Below, piece by piece: positions 16,238-25,022 of a stretch of 64,000 bases of DNA. A program made the translations under genes and the position numbers. Each line of letters opens with the position of its first letter. Position 1 is the first letter of the stretch. The notes under the pieces are model-generated. The model saw only the letters and a program-made list of their open reading frames with translations. It did no database searches and was not told where the DNA came from. The DNA comes from Streptomyces acidiscabies (lineage in GTDB: Bacteria > Actinomycetota > Actinomycetes > Streptomycetales > Streptomycetaceae): NCBI RefSeq assembly GCF_020010905.1, contig NZ_JAGJBY010000002.1, forward strand, positions 1,116,001-1,180,000. Reading direction: 5' to 3'.

Positions 16238-17695
16238 TCACGACGTGAGCACGGCCTCCATCACGGCCCGTGCGATCGGCGCCGCGACGTCCCCGCCGCT
16301 GATGTCGCCCCGGTCGGCCGACCCGTCCTCGACGACCACGGCGACCGCGACCCGGGGCTCGATGTCCCGCTCGCCCCGCGCCCACGACACGAACCAGGCA
16401 TACGGCGTACCGGAGTTGCCGACGCCGTGCTGTGCGGTTCCGGTCTTGCCGCCGACGGTCGCCCCGGGGATCGCCGCGTTGGTTCCGGTCCCCTCGCGCA
16501 CGACGTCCTGCATGAGTTCCCGCAGCTGCAAGGCCGTTGAGGGGGCCATGGCCTGACGAGCCGGACGGGAACCGGAAGTCGACACCGTCGCCCCGCCCTT
16601 CCGCGTCGTCCGCTCGACGAGGTACGGCGTCCGCACCTGCCCCCCGTTCGCGACGGCCGCCGCGACCGTCGCCATCTGGAGCGGCGTGGCCCGCGTGTTG
16701 TACTGCCCGATGGACGACAGCGCCAACTGCGCCTGGTCCACGGTCCGGTCGAAGGTGGACGCCGCGACCGCGAACGGGATGCGCACACCGGGGTCGTTGA
16801 ACCCGAACGCCTCCGCCGTCGCCACCATGTTCCGCACCCCCACCCGCACCCCGAGCTTCGCGAACACGGTGTTGCAGGACCACTGGAAGGCGGCCCGCAG
16901 CGGAGCGTCCTCGCACCCCGACCCCTCGTTGGTGAGGCTCGTCGTCGTCCCCGGCAGCGTGTACGGCGCGGGCGAATCGGTCGCCGCGTCAAGGTCGTTG
17001 ACGACTCCGGCGTCCAACGCGGCAGCCGCGGTCACCACTTTGAAGGTCGACCCCGGCGGATACGTCTGCCGTACCGCCCTGTTGAGCATCGGCTGGTCGG
17101 GATCGGCGTTCAGCCGCGCCCAGGCCCGGCGCACGGCGGCCCCGTTCCCGGAGAGCGCGGCGGGGTCGTACGACGGGGTCGACACCAGCGCCAACACCCG
17201 CCCCGTGGACGGCTCGACGGCCGCGACCGCGCCCTTCCGGTCGCCGAGACCCTCGTAAGCCGCCCGCTGCGCACGGCGGTTGAGGGTCGTGACGACCTGG
17301 CCCCCGGCCGGGCGGGCCCGGGTGACGCCGTCGATGAGGGGGAACGAGGACAACGCCGGATCGGCGCCGGAGAGTACGGGGTCCTCGCTGCGCTCCAGGA
17401 GCGTCGTCCCGTACCACTGCGAGGAGAACCCCGTCACCGGCGCGTACAACGGCCCGTCCCGGTACGTGCGTTCGTAGCGGAGCTGCTCCCCGGTGTCCCG
17501 GGAGCCGGTGACGGGGGAGCCGTCGACGAGGATGTCGCCGCGCGGTTTCGCGTAACGGGCGATGTCCGCGCGGCGGTTGGCCGGGTTGTCGTCGTACGCC
17601 GGAGACTGGACGACCTGGACGCGGGCCGCGTTGACGAGGAGGGCGAGCAGGAGGAGGCAGGAGAAGACGGCGGCGTGGCGGATGTGGCGGGTCAT
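16238..17695 (-). CDS. Class B penicillin-binding protein (PbpA-like transpeptidase)
   Basis: 485 aa, the normal length for actinobacterial PbpA. N-terminal anchor HAAVFSCLLLLALLVNAARVQ, dimerisation region with PRGDILVDGSPV, then the transpeptidase domain with the three active-site boxes: GSTFK (SxxK), SCN (SxN) and KTGTAQ. It cross-links septal or lateral-wall peptidoglycan with the neighbouring SEDS glycosyltransferase. The ATG at 17695 gives the family-like N-terminus. A GTG at 17782 with a GGAAGGGG ribosome site overlaps the FtsW stop (GTGA) and would add 29 residues; it could be the true coupled start. Confidence 0.93.
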   Translation of the reverse strand: MTRHIRHAAVFSCLLLLALLVNAARVQVVQSPAYDDNPANRRADIARYAKPRGDILVDGSPVTGSRDTGEQLRYERTYRDGPLYAPVTGFSSQWYGTTLLERSEDPVLSGADPALSSFPLIDGVTRARPAGGQVVTTLNRRAQRAAYEGLGDRKGAVAAVEPSTGRVLALVSTPSYDPAALSGNGAAVRRAWARLNADPDQPMLNRAVRQTYPPGSTFKVVTAAAALDAGVVNDLDAATDSPAPYTLPGTTTSLTNEGSGCEDAPLRAAFQWSCNTVFAKLGVRVGVRNMVATAEAFGFNDPGVRIPFAVAASTFDRTVDQAQLALSSIGQYNTRATPLQMATVAAAVANGGQVRTPYLVERTTRKGGATVSTSGSRPARQAMAPSTALQLRELMQDVVREGTGTNAAIPGATVGGKTGTAQHGVGNSGTPYAWFVSWARGERDIEPRVAVAVVVEDGSADRGDISGGDVAAPIARAVMEAVLTS

Positions 17696-17778
17696 GCGGA
17701 GGCCGCTCTTCAAGGACCCCTCGTTGTCCTTCGGCCGCACCGGACTCCCCTTGTCTCTCACCCGAGTTGCCGCCCTCG

Positions 17779-19119
17779 TCACCGGGCCGTCCCCTTCCGT
17801 GCCGCGTGGCTCAGCCGGATCAGCAGCGCCACGATCGCCCAGTTGGTGACCACCGAGGAACCGCCCTGCGCGAGGAACGGCATCGCCATCCCCGTCAGCG
17901 GAATCAGCCCGGTCACGCCGCCCGCGATGACGAACACCTGGAGCGCGACGATCGAGGCGAGTCCGACGGCCAGCAGGCGGCCGAACGGGTCGCGCAGCGC
18001 GAGGCCCGCGCGGTAACCCCGCTCCACCAGCAGGCCGTAGAGGACGAACAGCGCCGACAGGCCCGCGAGCCCCAGCTCCTCGCCGGCCGTCGCGAGGATG
18101 AAGTCGGACTTCGCGGCGAAGCCGATCAGGACGGAGTGGCCGAGCCCGAGGCCGGTGCCGAGGACGCCGCCCGCCGAGAACGCGAAGAGGGACTGGGCGA
18201 GTTGGCCGGGACCGAGGCCCGCGTCGATCGACGCGAACGGGTGCAGCCAGTCCTCGACGCGGCTGTGCACATGGGGTTCGAGCGCGCTCACGGCGACCGC
18301 CCCGAACGCCGCGAGCAGCAGCCCGACGGCGATCCAGCCGGTGCGGCCGGTCGCGACGTACAGCATCACCACGAACAGGCCGAAGAACAACAGCGAGGTG
18401 CCCAGGTCGCGTTCGAGGATCAGGACGCCGACGCTGATGAGCCAGATCGCGACGATCGGCCCCAGCACGCGGCCCGTTGGGAGCTGTACGAACCAGATCC
18501 GGCGGCCCGCGTACGCGAGCGCCGTGCGGTTGTCCGCGAGGTACGCCGCGAAGAACACCGCGAGCAGCACCTTCGCGAACTCCCCCGGCTGGATGGAGAA
18601 TCCGGCGATCCGGATCCAGATCCGGGCCCCGTTGACGGCCGGGAACAGCACCGGCAGCGTCAGCAGCGCGAGGGCGGCGGCGACACTGACGTACGCGTAC
18701 CGCTTCAGGACCCGGTGGTCGCGCAGCGCCAGGACCACGAAGGTGAAGAGGGCAACTCCCGAGGCGGACCAGACGAGTTGGGCCGGGGCCGCGTGCTCTG
18801 TCGGGGTCTCCAGGTCGAGGCGGTGGATGAGGACCAGGCCGATGCCGTTGAGCAGGACGCCGATCGGCAGCAGCAGCGGGTCCGCGTACGGGGCGCGCAG
18901 CCGTACCGCGAGATGCGCGCACAGGGCGAGCGCGCCGAGCCCGGCGCCGTAAGCGGCGGCGCCGGGCGGGATCGCGCCGGTCCGCGCCAGTCCCACGGCG
19001 CAGTAGCCCGACACGCAGAGCAGGACGGCGACGACGAGCAGGGAGAGTTCGACGCCACGGCGCCGGGGGAGCCGTACGACCGCGTCGGCCGCGGCGATCC
19101 CGATACCGGCACTCGTCAT
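17779..19119 (-). CDS. FtsW/RodA/SpoVE-family SEDS peptidoglycan polymerase
   Basis: 446-aa polytopic membrane protein with 10-12 TM segments. SEDS marks include IWIRIAGFSIQPGEFAKVLLAVFFAAYLA, ERDLGTSLLFFGLF, and the C-terminal GLIPLTGMAMPFLAQGGSSVVTNW. SEDS proteins polymerise lipid II and act as a pair with a class B PBP, which is encoded immediately downstream. A PbpA/FtsW pair in actinobacteria usually lies in the pknAB operon; here no Ser/Thr kinase is present, so this is probably a secondary, perhaps sporulation-related pair. Confidence 0.95.
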   Translation of the reverse strand: MTSAGIGIAAADAVVRLPRRRGVELSLLVVAVLLCVSGYCAVGLARTGAIPPGAAAYGAGLGALALCAHLAVRLRAPYADPLLLPIGVLLNGIGLVLIHRLDLETPTEHAAPAQLVWSASGVALFTFVVLALRDHRVLKRYAYVSVAAALALLTLPVLFPAVNGARIWIRIAGFSIQPGEFAKVLLAVFFAAYLADNRTALAYAGRRIWFVQLPTGRVLGPIVAIWLISVGVLILERDLGTSLLFFGLFVVMLYVATGRTGWIAVGLLLAAFGAVAVSALEPHVHSRVEDWLHPFASIDAGLGPGQLAQSLFAFSAGGVLGTGLGLGHSVLIGFAAKSDFILATAGEELGLAGLSALFVLYGLLVERGYRAGLALRDPFGRLLAVGLASIVALQVFVIAGGVTGLIPLTGMAMPFLAQGGSSVVTNWAIVALLIRLSHAARKGTAR

Positions 19120-19166
19120 GTCCGGAACCTACCCAAATGGTGCTCCTGCTTCTCGTGGGCCCGGTC

Positions 19167-19559
19167 TTAGCACCAGCGCGGCGCCGGGCCGATGTTGTCG
19201 ATGTAGCGCGCGGCACCCCAGGCCCAGGTGCCGTCGGTGAGCAGGTACCACAGGGGGTTGCCCTGGATGGACTGGCCGGAGGTCTTGCAGAAGATCGTCA
19301 CCACCTCACCCTGGGGAGCTACGCGGATGACCGCGCTGCCCCGGTTCGGCGCGCTGCGCAGCACGAGTCCGCCGTTCGCCGTCACGACGCCCTGGTACAG
19401 GCGCGGGTTGTCGTGGTGGTGGTGACCACCTTGCCCCCAGTTGTCCCGGGGGCCGCCGCCGTCCCAGTCGTCGTTCGCGGCGGCCGGTACGACGGCGGCG
19501 GCGAGCGCGAGGGCGGCGGTGGCACCGGCTATGCCGAGGCGGGTGAGGGTGGAGCGCAT
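19167..19559 (-). CDS. Secreted SH3-like protein
   Basis: 130 aa with a clear Sec signal peptide (MRSTLTRLGIAGATAALALAAAVVPAAA), a Gly/His/Asp-rich linker containing HHHH, and a bacterial SH3-like fold (LVLRSAPNRGSAVIRVAPQGEVVTIFC ... WYLLTDGTWAWGAARYI). Such domains often bind cell-wall peptides. Two Cys (VTIFCK and the final residue) could form a disulfide. Good GGAGG ribosome site directly upstream. The His run might bind metal. Function otherwise unknown. Confidence 0.83.
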   Translation of the reverse strand: MRSTLTRLGIAGATAALALAAAVVPAAANDDWDGGGPRDNWGQGGHHHHDNPRLYQGVVTANGGLVLRSAPNRGSAVIRVAPQGEVVTIFCKTSGQSIQGNPLWYLLTDGTWAWGAARYIDNIGPAPRWC

Positions 19560-19650
19560 GGCGGTTCCTCCGGGAGAGGGGCGGGTCCGGCCCAGGCCGG
19601 GTATTAGCGGACTAACGCCACGGTAGGGGTGAAAAGGGGTGGACTGCCTT

Positions 19651-20919
19651 TCAGGTTGCGCCAGTCGGGGACGGCCCCGACGGCAGCGTCAGCGTCGCGA
19701 CGGCCCCGCCGGCCGGCGCGTTCCCGAACGCGAGCCGCGCGCCCAGCGCCCCCGCCTGTCCCACCGCGATCGTCAGCCCCAGCCCGTGCCCGCGCGCGCC
19801 GCCCTCCGTACGGAACCGCTGGGGCCCGTGCAGCACCAGGTACTCCGGGTAGCCCCCGCCGTGGTCCCGGACCGTCACCACCGGCCCGTCCACCGTCACC
19901 ACCACCGGCTCCGAACCGTGCTGGTGCGCGTTCGACACGAGGTTGCCGAGCACCCGCTCCAGCCGCCGCCGGTCCGTCTCCACGACCCGGTCCTCGACGA
20001 CGACGACCTCCGCCGACCCGCCCGACGCCGCCGTGACCCGGCGCGCCAGGGCCCCCAACTCGACCTCGCCGACGTCCAGTTGTTCCCTGCCGGTGTCCAG
20101 GCGGGAGATCTCCAGGAGGTCCTCCGTGAGCGTCCGCAGCGCGGCGACCCGGTCGCGGACCAGCTCCGTCGGGCGGCCCGGCGGCAGCAGTTCCGCCGCC
20201 GCGTGCAGGCCCGTCAGCGGGGTGCGCAGCTCGTGCGCGACGTCCGCCGTGAAGCGCTGCTCGCTCAGTAGCTTGCCCTGGAGCGAGGCCGCCATCCGGT
20301 CCAGCGCGGCGGCCACGGCGGCGACCTCGTCCTGCCGCGACTCCTTCGCGAGCGGGTCGTCGACCCGGGCGTCCAGGTCGCCCGCGCTGATCCGGCGCGC
20401 GACCTGCGCGGTCGCCTGGAGGCGCCGGGTCACCCTCGCCACCGCCACCGCGCCGACCAGCAGTGTCACGCCGATCGCCAGGCCCGACGACCACAGGATC
20501 GCGTTGTCCAACGCCTCGATCGTGCGCGCCTGTTGGCCGTACTCGACGGCCACCGCCAGCGCCTTGCCGCCGGCCGCCGGGCCCGCCGCCCACATCAGCG
20601 GGCGGCCCCGGTAGTCCGCGACCATCGTGCCGCGCTCGCCCGCCGCCGCCAGCGCCTTCAGCTCCTTCGGGAGCCCGTCGGGGTCCACGCTCGCGTTCGG
20701 CGCCAGCGCGTCGCCCGCCTCGTACGCGTCCGTCGCGTCCGCGAGTTTCGACAGCGCGACGTCCCTCGACTGGCCGACCGTCTGGTTCGTCACCTGGACG
20801 TGCACGAGGACGCCGAGCATCGTCGCCAGCGCGCAGCACATCACCGTGATGAACGCCGCGGCCTTGAAGGCGAGGGTGCGGGTCCAGCGGGGGTTGCGGA
20901 TGAGGCGCGGGGGGCTCAT
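19651..20919 (-). CDS. Two-component sensor histidine kinase
   Basis: 422 aa. TM1 near residues 20-45, a short extracytoplasmic sensor, TM2 (LWSSGLAIGVTLLVGAVAVA), HAMP, then HisKA with FTADVAHELRTPLTGLHAA and HATPase_c with LGNLVSNAHQH and GHGLGLTIA. The order and H-box are like the CseC group of Streptomyces kinases. No response regulator gene adjoins it in this window, so its partner is encoded elsewhere or it is an orphan. Its ATG overlaps the stop of the upstream lipoprotein gene by 4 bp, so the two are co-translated. Confidence 0.93.
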   Translation of the reverse strand: MSPPRLIRNPRWTRTLAFKAAAFITVMCCALATMLGVLVHVQVTNQTVGQSRDVALSKLADATDAYEAGDALAPNASVDPDGLPKELKALAAAGERGTMVADYRGRPLMWAAGPAAGGKALAVAVEYGQQARTIEALDNAILWSSGLAIGVTLLVGAVAVARVTRRLQATAQVARRISAGDLDARVDDPLAKESRQDEVAAVAAALDRMAASLQGKLLSEQRFTADVAHELRTPLTGLHAAAELLPPGRPTELVRDRVAALRTLTEDLLEISRLDTGREQLDVGEVELGALARRVTAASGGSAEVVVVEDRVVETDRRRLERVLGNLVSNAHQHGSEPVVVTVDGPVVTVRDHGGGYPEYLVLHGPQRFRTEGGARGHGLGLTIAVGQAGALGARLAFGNAPAGGAVATLTLPSGPSPTGAT

Positions 20920-21776
20920 GCGGGGCTCGTGGGACTAGGGGGGTACGGGTAGTACGGGACCGGCGCCAAGGTCGGGAGGGGAGCCTCGTACATGTCGTCG
21001 TCGTACGCCCCGGGTACTACGTACGCGACCCCCGCCCCGGTCGTCGTCGCCGACGGCAGTGGCTGTGGGGTCGCGGAGGGCATGCCGTGCCGCTTTCCGC
21101 TCGGCTCGCGTCTGCCGTCCGTGCGGAGCATCTCGTCGTGGGTCAGGAGCATCGCCTTCTGCTCCGCGTCCCAGGTCCACTGGAGGCGGTACTCGTAGTC
21201 CGCGAGGTCCGAGGGGGAACGGATGATCACCGACCGGCCGGCCAGCTCCACCGCGCTGACCGCGTCCTCCCAGGCCATCACCTGCACGAGGCGGTGCGAC
21301 TCCACGGTGTAGACGCGTACGGCGGTGAGGTCGCCGGGGCTCAGCCGGAACCCGAGCGTGAGGTCGGGCTTCCCGTCGCCGGTGAGGTCCCGGTAGTAGG
21401 GCTGTAGTACGGGGCACGCGCCCTTGCCGGCCGTCCCGCACGCGCTCATCAGCCGGTTGGTATCACGGTAGGGGGCCTTCGCTCCCGCGTAGTCGCTCGG
21501 GTCGGAGTCGATCTCCGCCCGTACGACCGTGACCGGGTTCACCCGGCGGATGTCGTCCCCCGGTACGGTCACCCCCTGGACCACGTGGGTCTCCGCCTCG
21601 TCCAGATCCCATGCCGGGCTCGACGCGGGCTTGATCTGCGGCCACAGCCGCTCCGGACTGTTCGCCGTCGAGGTCGGCCCCGCCCCACGCAGCCCACCGG
21701 CATCACCGCACCCCACAGCCGCCGCCCCCACCAGGGCGACGACGAGTACGAGACGAAGACGCCGGGCGAGACTCAA
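20916..21776 (-). CDS. Putative lipoprotein co-transcribed with the sensor kinase
   Basis: 286 aa with a lipoprotein-type signal: LRLVLVVALVGAAAVGC, where the Cys would be lipidated. The exported part contains PYYRDLTGDGKPDLTLGFRLS, an FG-GAP-like DxDxDG calcium-loop segment, and a Tyr/Pro-rich tail. A TTG at 21776 has GGAG just upstream and gives a compact signal peptide; an ATG at 21803 is the alternative. The 4-bp overlap with the kinase gene suggests a sensor accessory role, as with CseA for CseC, but there is no sequence evidence for that identity. Confidence 0.72.
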   Translation of the reverse strand: MSLARRLRLVLVVALVGAAAVGCGDAGGLRGAGPTSTANSPERLWPQIKPASSPAWDLDEAETHVVQGVTVPGDDIRRVNPVTVVRAEIDSDPSDYAGAKAPYRDTNRLMSACGTAGKGACPVLQPYYRDLTGDGKPDLTLGFRLSPGDLTAVRVYTVESHRLVQVMAWEDAVSAVELAGRSVIIRSPSDLADYEYRLQWTWDAEQKAMLLTHDEMLRTDGRREPSGKRHGMPSATPQPLPSATTTGAGVAYVVPGAYDDDMYEAPLPTLAPVPYYPYPPSPTSPA

Positions 21777-21907
21777 GGGACTCCTGCATGCCGCACTGAA
21801 CACTGATCCCGTTCACCCTATTCGTACGGAAGTCCTTTTTGCGTACTGGACTGGACCAAGGGTTGGGCAAGAGGGGAGGCGAAGGAGGGGCGCGGCAGGA
21901 TGGAGGT

Positions 21908-22279
21908 ATGGGCGAAGGGGCTGGCGAGTATGTGATCGCTGCGGTGCGGGACAGCGCCGAAGCGGCCGAGGTGCGCGGTGGCTCGTTGGGCTTGTCCGCG
22001 GATGCGGCTGCGGATGTCGCCCGTCAGGTCGAGCACGGGCCGATCACCGAGGAGGAGATCCGCGCTGTGCGGGATCGGCTACGTCATGGACCGTGCTCAG
22101 TCCTTCACTCCGCAGCGCCGGGCGAGAGTCTTGAGGCGTTCCAACTCCCGTTTCGCCGCGTCGGCATGGGCGAGGTCGAGGGCCGATTCCGCTCGCGCGG
22201 TGATGTAGAGGACGTCTTCACGGGTCGCCGTGTCGAGACCGGGGGTGCCACGGAACCGGCGTCCCAACACCCGCAGTAG
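21908..22279 (+). CDS. Small hypothetical protein, possibly truncated
   Basis: Not recognised. Begins MGEGAGEYVIAAVRDSAEAA after a GGAGG and looks like a genuine helical protein up to RAVRDRLRHGP (about residue 62). Beyond that it runs antisense through a decayed gene and loses protein-like composition. The real gene may have ended near 22095 before a deletion fused it to the next locus. Confidence 0.3.
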   Translation: MGEGAGEYVIAAVRDSAEAAEVRGGSLGLSADAAADVARQVEHGPITEEEIRAVRDRLRHGPCSVLHSAAPGESLEAFQLPFRRVGMGEVEGRFRSRGDVEDVFTGRRVETGGATEPASQHPQ

Positions 22280-22520
22280 GAGTCCGACGTGATCGAGGGG
22301 GAGCCCAAGTCGGGTCGGCCTTCTGGACTCTGTCGGGCATCTCCGCGAACTGCCTTCGGGCCCAGGTGAATTCGCCGTCCTCGGTGGCCTCCAGCAGGGA
22401 GTTGAGGGCCTCGCGGACTTGTGGATCGTCCCCGGTCGAGGCCGCCAGGTACCCGGCCCGCACGTCGTACGCCTTTCTCGACTCGGCGTCCTGGAACACC
22501 TCGTACGCGTCTGTCGAACC
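22097..22520 (-). pseudogene. Decayed gene with frameshift, family unknown
   Basis: Two frames together give one continuous protein. The first piece reads AYEVFQDAESRKAYDVRAGYLA ... ARRQFAEMPDRVQKADPTW (about 22315-22510). The frame then shifts near 22310-22320, and the second piece reads RFRGTPGLDTATREDVLYITARAESALD ... LERLKTLARRC. The first piece has only a late GTG (22499) as start and a stop not far upstream, so the N-terminus is also lost. No function recognised. Confidence 0.6.
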
Positions 22521-22592
22521 CGCACCCTCCGATGATCGAACCGTTCGTCAGCCCCCGGCGGAAAGGCCGTGCTGAAACGATTACTCAGTTCT

Positions 22593-23126
22593 TCATTCGG
22601 CCAGCTCCTCCAGTAATCGGGCGGTCGACAGGCCCGCCAGCAGGTACTCGACGAACAGTTCGTTGTGCAGCGCCCACGGCGAGCGGTGGGCGCGGATCAG
22701 GCGGATCGCCTCCTCCGCGCCGTAGCCCCGGCGTTCCAGCGCGTGGGCGACGACCAGGCCGGAGCGGTTGTAGCCGTGGTAGCACCGCACTAATACCCGG
22801 CGCCCTTCGTCGAGTGCCTCGCTCGCCGCTCGGGCGAGGCGGATGACGCCGGCGAGCTGGGTGCCGTCCAGGGGGCCGTCGGGGATGTCCCAGATGTGGT
22901 GCTCGATGCCCGCGTCGGGGCCGTACCCCGGTAACCGCAGCAGCGTCTGCACCAGGTCGAACTGATCGCGTACGACGGCCCGTTCCACATGCCCGGAACG
23001 GCCCCGGAACTCGTGTCCGCCCATCCACAGCCCGGGCACGATCTCGTTCCACGGACTGTCGGGGGCGGGTACATCGGGCTGCTTCCTGCGGGTCCGCAAC
23101 AACGCCTCCCCAACGCGCGCTCGCAA
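22593..23126 (-). CDS. Dual-specificity/tyrosine protein phosphatase
   Basis: About 177 aa, cysteine-based phosphatase fold. The P-loop is VRCYHGYNRSGLV (C-x5-R-S) and the general acid is probably the Asp of IWDIPDGPL. The N-terminal part NEIVPGLWMGGHEF is the usual start of the catalytic domain in this family. A TTG at 23126 preceded by GAGG is chosen; the longer frame to 23261 would begin inside the start codon of the divergent gene at 23260 and leave no promoter. Substrate unknown. Confidence 0.8.
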   Translation of the reverse strand: MRARVGEALLRTRRKQPDVPAPDSPWNEIVPGLWMGGHEFRGRSGHVERAVVRDQFDLVQTLLRLPGYGPDAGIEHHIWDIPDGPLDGTQLAGVIRLARAASEALDEGRRVLVRCYHGYNRSGLVVAHALERRGYGAEEAIRLIRAHRSPWALHNELFVEYLLAGLSTARLLEELAE

Positions 23127-23259
23127 GGAGTACCTCGGAGGTATTACGGGACGTGTGCATAGAGATCTGCCACTGGCCTGCCCAACTCGCGCCAAAGGTA
23201 ACCGCCTTCTTGCCCCTGGCGTACCGGTCCTGTTCCCATGGTCCCTGGGGTGATGGCGC

Positions 23260-24063
23260 ATGACCGCACTGCGCGTCGTACCGGCCTGGCGTCACGGCCA
23301 GGAGCGGCTCTACGTCTGTCTGGCCGACGGAAGGAACATCGCCTGGTACGACCGTGAGGCCGCCAGGGTCAACCTGCTGAGTGACGACCGTAGAACTGAA
23401 GTACTGGACGCGCTGGCCCCCTTCCTCACCGGCCCGGTGACGGTCGGCCCGCCCCCCGTACCCACCCCCGCCGAACTGGCCCTCCTCGCCCTCCACCCCG
23501 ACGACGACCTCGCCCCCAACCGCCCCGGCGAGGCCCTGCTGATCGCCCTCGACCGGACCCCGTCGGCAGGCTCGCGCCTGCGTCCCGACCCCCGCCGCCG
23601 GGCCCTCGCCGCCGAGCAGGCGGTCGGCGACGCGCTCGACGCCCTCGACGGCGCCGGCTGGCACACCCTCCACTCGGTCCCCCTGCCCGGCGGCGACCGC
23701 CTCCACCACCTCGCGATCGGCCCCGGCGGGCTGTACGCCGTGCACTCCCTGTACGCCCGCAAGCAGCGCGTCCTCGTCGCCGACCCGCACATCACCCTGG
23801 GCCGCCGCGACGCCCAGCCCCTCCTGCGCCGGGTCCGCGCGGACGCTGCGCGGGCGTCGTACGCCCTGACCGCAGAGGTACGCCCCGTACTCGCCCTCGT
23901 CGGCGCGACCGAGGTCCGGGTCACGGCTCCCCTGCGAGAGGTACGGGTACTACGGGACGACGCGTTGCCCGAGCTGGGGCGGCAGGGCGGGGTGCTGAAG
24001 CCGGCGGATGTGGAGGCGCTGCACGCGATGGCCCGGGACCGGGGGACGTGGGGGAGGGTATGA
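23260..24063 (+). CDS. NERD-like (nuclease-related) domain protein
   Basis: 267 aa. The C-terminal half has the NERD-type pattern: AAEQAVGDALDALDGAGWHTLHSVPLPGGDRLHHLAIGPGGLYAVHS. The metal-binding Asp/Glu-x-Lys of active NERD nucleases is not clear (the usual IDHV position reads LHHLAI), so nuclease activity is doubtful. The N-terminal ~100 residues (AWRHGQERLYVCLADGRNIAWYDREAARVNLL) are conserved-looking but unassigned. Ends convergently with the LigD-polymerase gene with a hairpin between. Confidence 0.78.
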   Translation: MTALRVVPAWRHGQERLYVCLADGRNIAWYDREAARVNLLSDDRRTEVLDALAPFLTGPVTVGPPPVPTPAELALLALHPDDDLAPNRPGEALLIALDRTPSAGSRLRPDPRRRALAAEQAVGDALDALDGAGWHTLHSVPLPGGDRLHHLAIGPGGLYAVHSLYARKQRVLVADPHITLGRRDAQPLLRRVRADAARASYALTAEVRPVLALVGATEVRVTAPLREVRVLRDDALPELGRQGGVLKPADVEALHAMARDRGTWGRV

Positions 24064-24065
24064 CG

Positions 24066-24103
24066 TACCTGAGGTGTACGACTGGGGAGCTACCCCTCAG
24101 GTA
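24066..24103. terminator. Bidirectional hairpin between converging genes
   Basis: Perfect 9-bp inverted repeat TACCTGAGG (24066-24074) and CCTCAGGTA (24095-24103) across a 20-nt loop. It lies just after the NERD-like gene stop and includes the last codons of the LigD-polymerase gene. No U-tract, as is usual in Streptomyces. Confidence 0.5.
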
Positions 24104-24971
24104 GTCGTCCTGCCCGGCTCGCCTCGAACAGCGGTGCCAGCAGGTCCCCGTACTCCTCCACCCTCCGTACGACGTCCCCCGCGCGGAACACGAGGTCGTC
24201 CCGGCACCGAGCCACCTCCTCCCAGCTCACCGGCGTGGAGGCCGTCGCCTCCGGGCGGGCGCGGAGGGTGTACGGGGTGGCCGTCGTCTTGCGGGCCGCG
24301 TTCTGGCTCCAGTCGACGAAGACCTTGCCGGGGCGCAGGGCGCGGGTCATGCGGTGGACGGCGAGGTCGGGGAGGGCGGCCTCCGCCTCGACGGCGAGCT
24401 GTCTGGCGTACGTACTCACCTGATCGGGTGACGCGTCGCGGACCGGCGCGAGGAGGTGCAGGCCCTTCGCGCCGGACGTCTTCGCGTACGCCTCGATGCC
24501 GTCTGTCGCGAGCCGGTCCCGTAGCCACAGGGCGACCCGGCAGCACTCGGCGATGCCCGCCGGCGCGCCCGGGTCGAGGTCCAGGACCAGGCGGTCGGCG
24601 CGGTCGGGGCGGGTCACCGTCCACTGGTGCGTGTGGAACTCGGCGACCAGGTTCGCCGCCCAGATCAGGCTCGGCAGGTCCTGCACGACGACCATCCGTG
24701 CGGCCCCGTCCGACCGTGTGACCTGCGCTTTCGTGACCCACTCGGGGGTGCCCGGCGGGACGTTCTTCGTGAAGAAGACCTGGCCCGCCGCGCCGTCCGG
24801 GTAGCGCAGGAACGAGACGGCGCGGTCCCGCAGGTGCGGCAGCAGGACGTCCGCGATCGTCGCGTAGTAGTGCAGCACCTCGCCCTTCGTGAAGCCGTCC
24901 GCCGGGTACAGCACCTTGTCCAGGTTGCCGATCGTGAGCCGCCGCCCGGCCACGGAGGTGATTGGCGTCAT
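24090..24971 (-). CDS. Stand-alone LigD polymerase/primase domain (NHEJ)
   Basis: 293 aa, archaeo-eukaryotic-primase-type polymerase domain of LigD without ligase or phosphoesterase parts. Catalytic DxD is D131-L-D133 in LVLDLDPG, with TSGAKGLHLLAPV and the third acidic residue in GKVFVDWSQN. It fills gaps and adds ribonucleotides at double-strand breaks held by Ku. Divergently paired with ku across about 50 bp, the usual minimal Streptomyces NHEJ arrangement; the ATP-dependent ligase must be elsewhere. Confidence 0.93.
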   Translation of the reverse strand: MTPITSVAGRRLTIGNLDKVLYPADGFTKGEVLHYYATIADVLLPHLRDRAVSFLRYPDGAAGQVFFTKNVPPGTPEWVTKAQVTRSDGAARMVVVQDLPSLIWAANLVAEFHTHQWTVTRPDRADRLVLDLDPGAPAGIAECCRVALWLRDRLATDGIEAYAKTSGAKGLHLLAPVRDASPDQVSTYARQLAVEAEAALPDLAVHRMTRALRPGKVFVDWSQNAARKTTATPYTLRARPEATASTPVSWEEVARCRDDLVFRAGDVVRRVEEYGDLLAPLFEASRAGRLPEG

Positions 24972-25022
24972 ACGATAAGAATCACGCAAAGCGGTGCGAA
25001 ACGGGATGGAAGGATGCCGAAC

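Noticed and set aside
16238..19216. A single 992-residue minus-strand protein spanning PBP and FtsW
   Set aside because: The first half of the frame is an out-of-frame read of ftsW; the PBP begins at 17695 or 17782.
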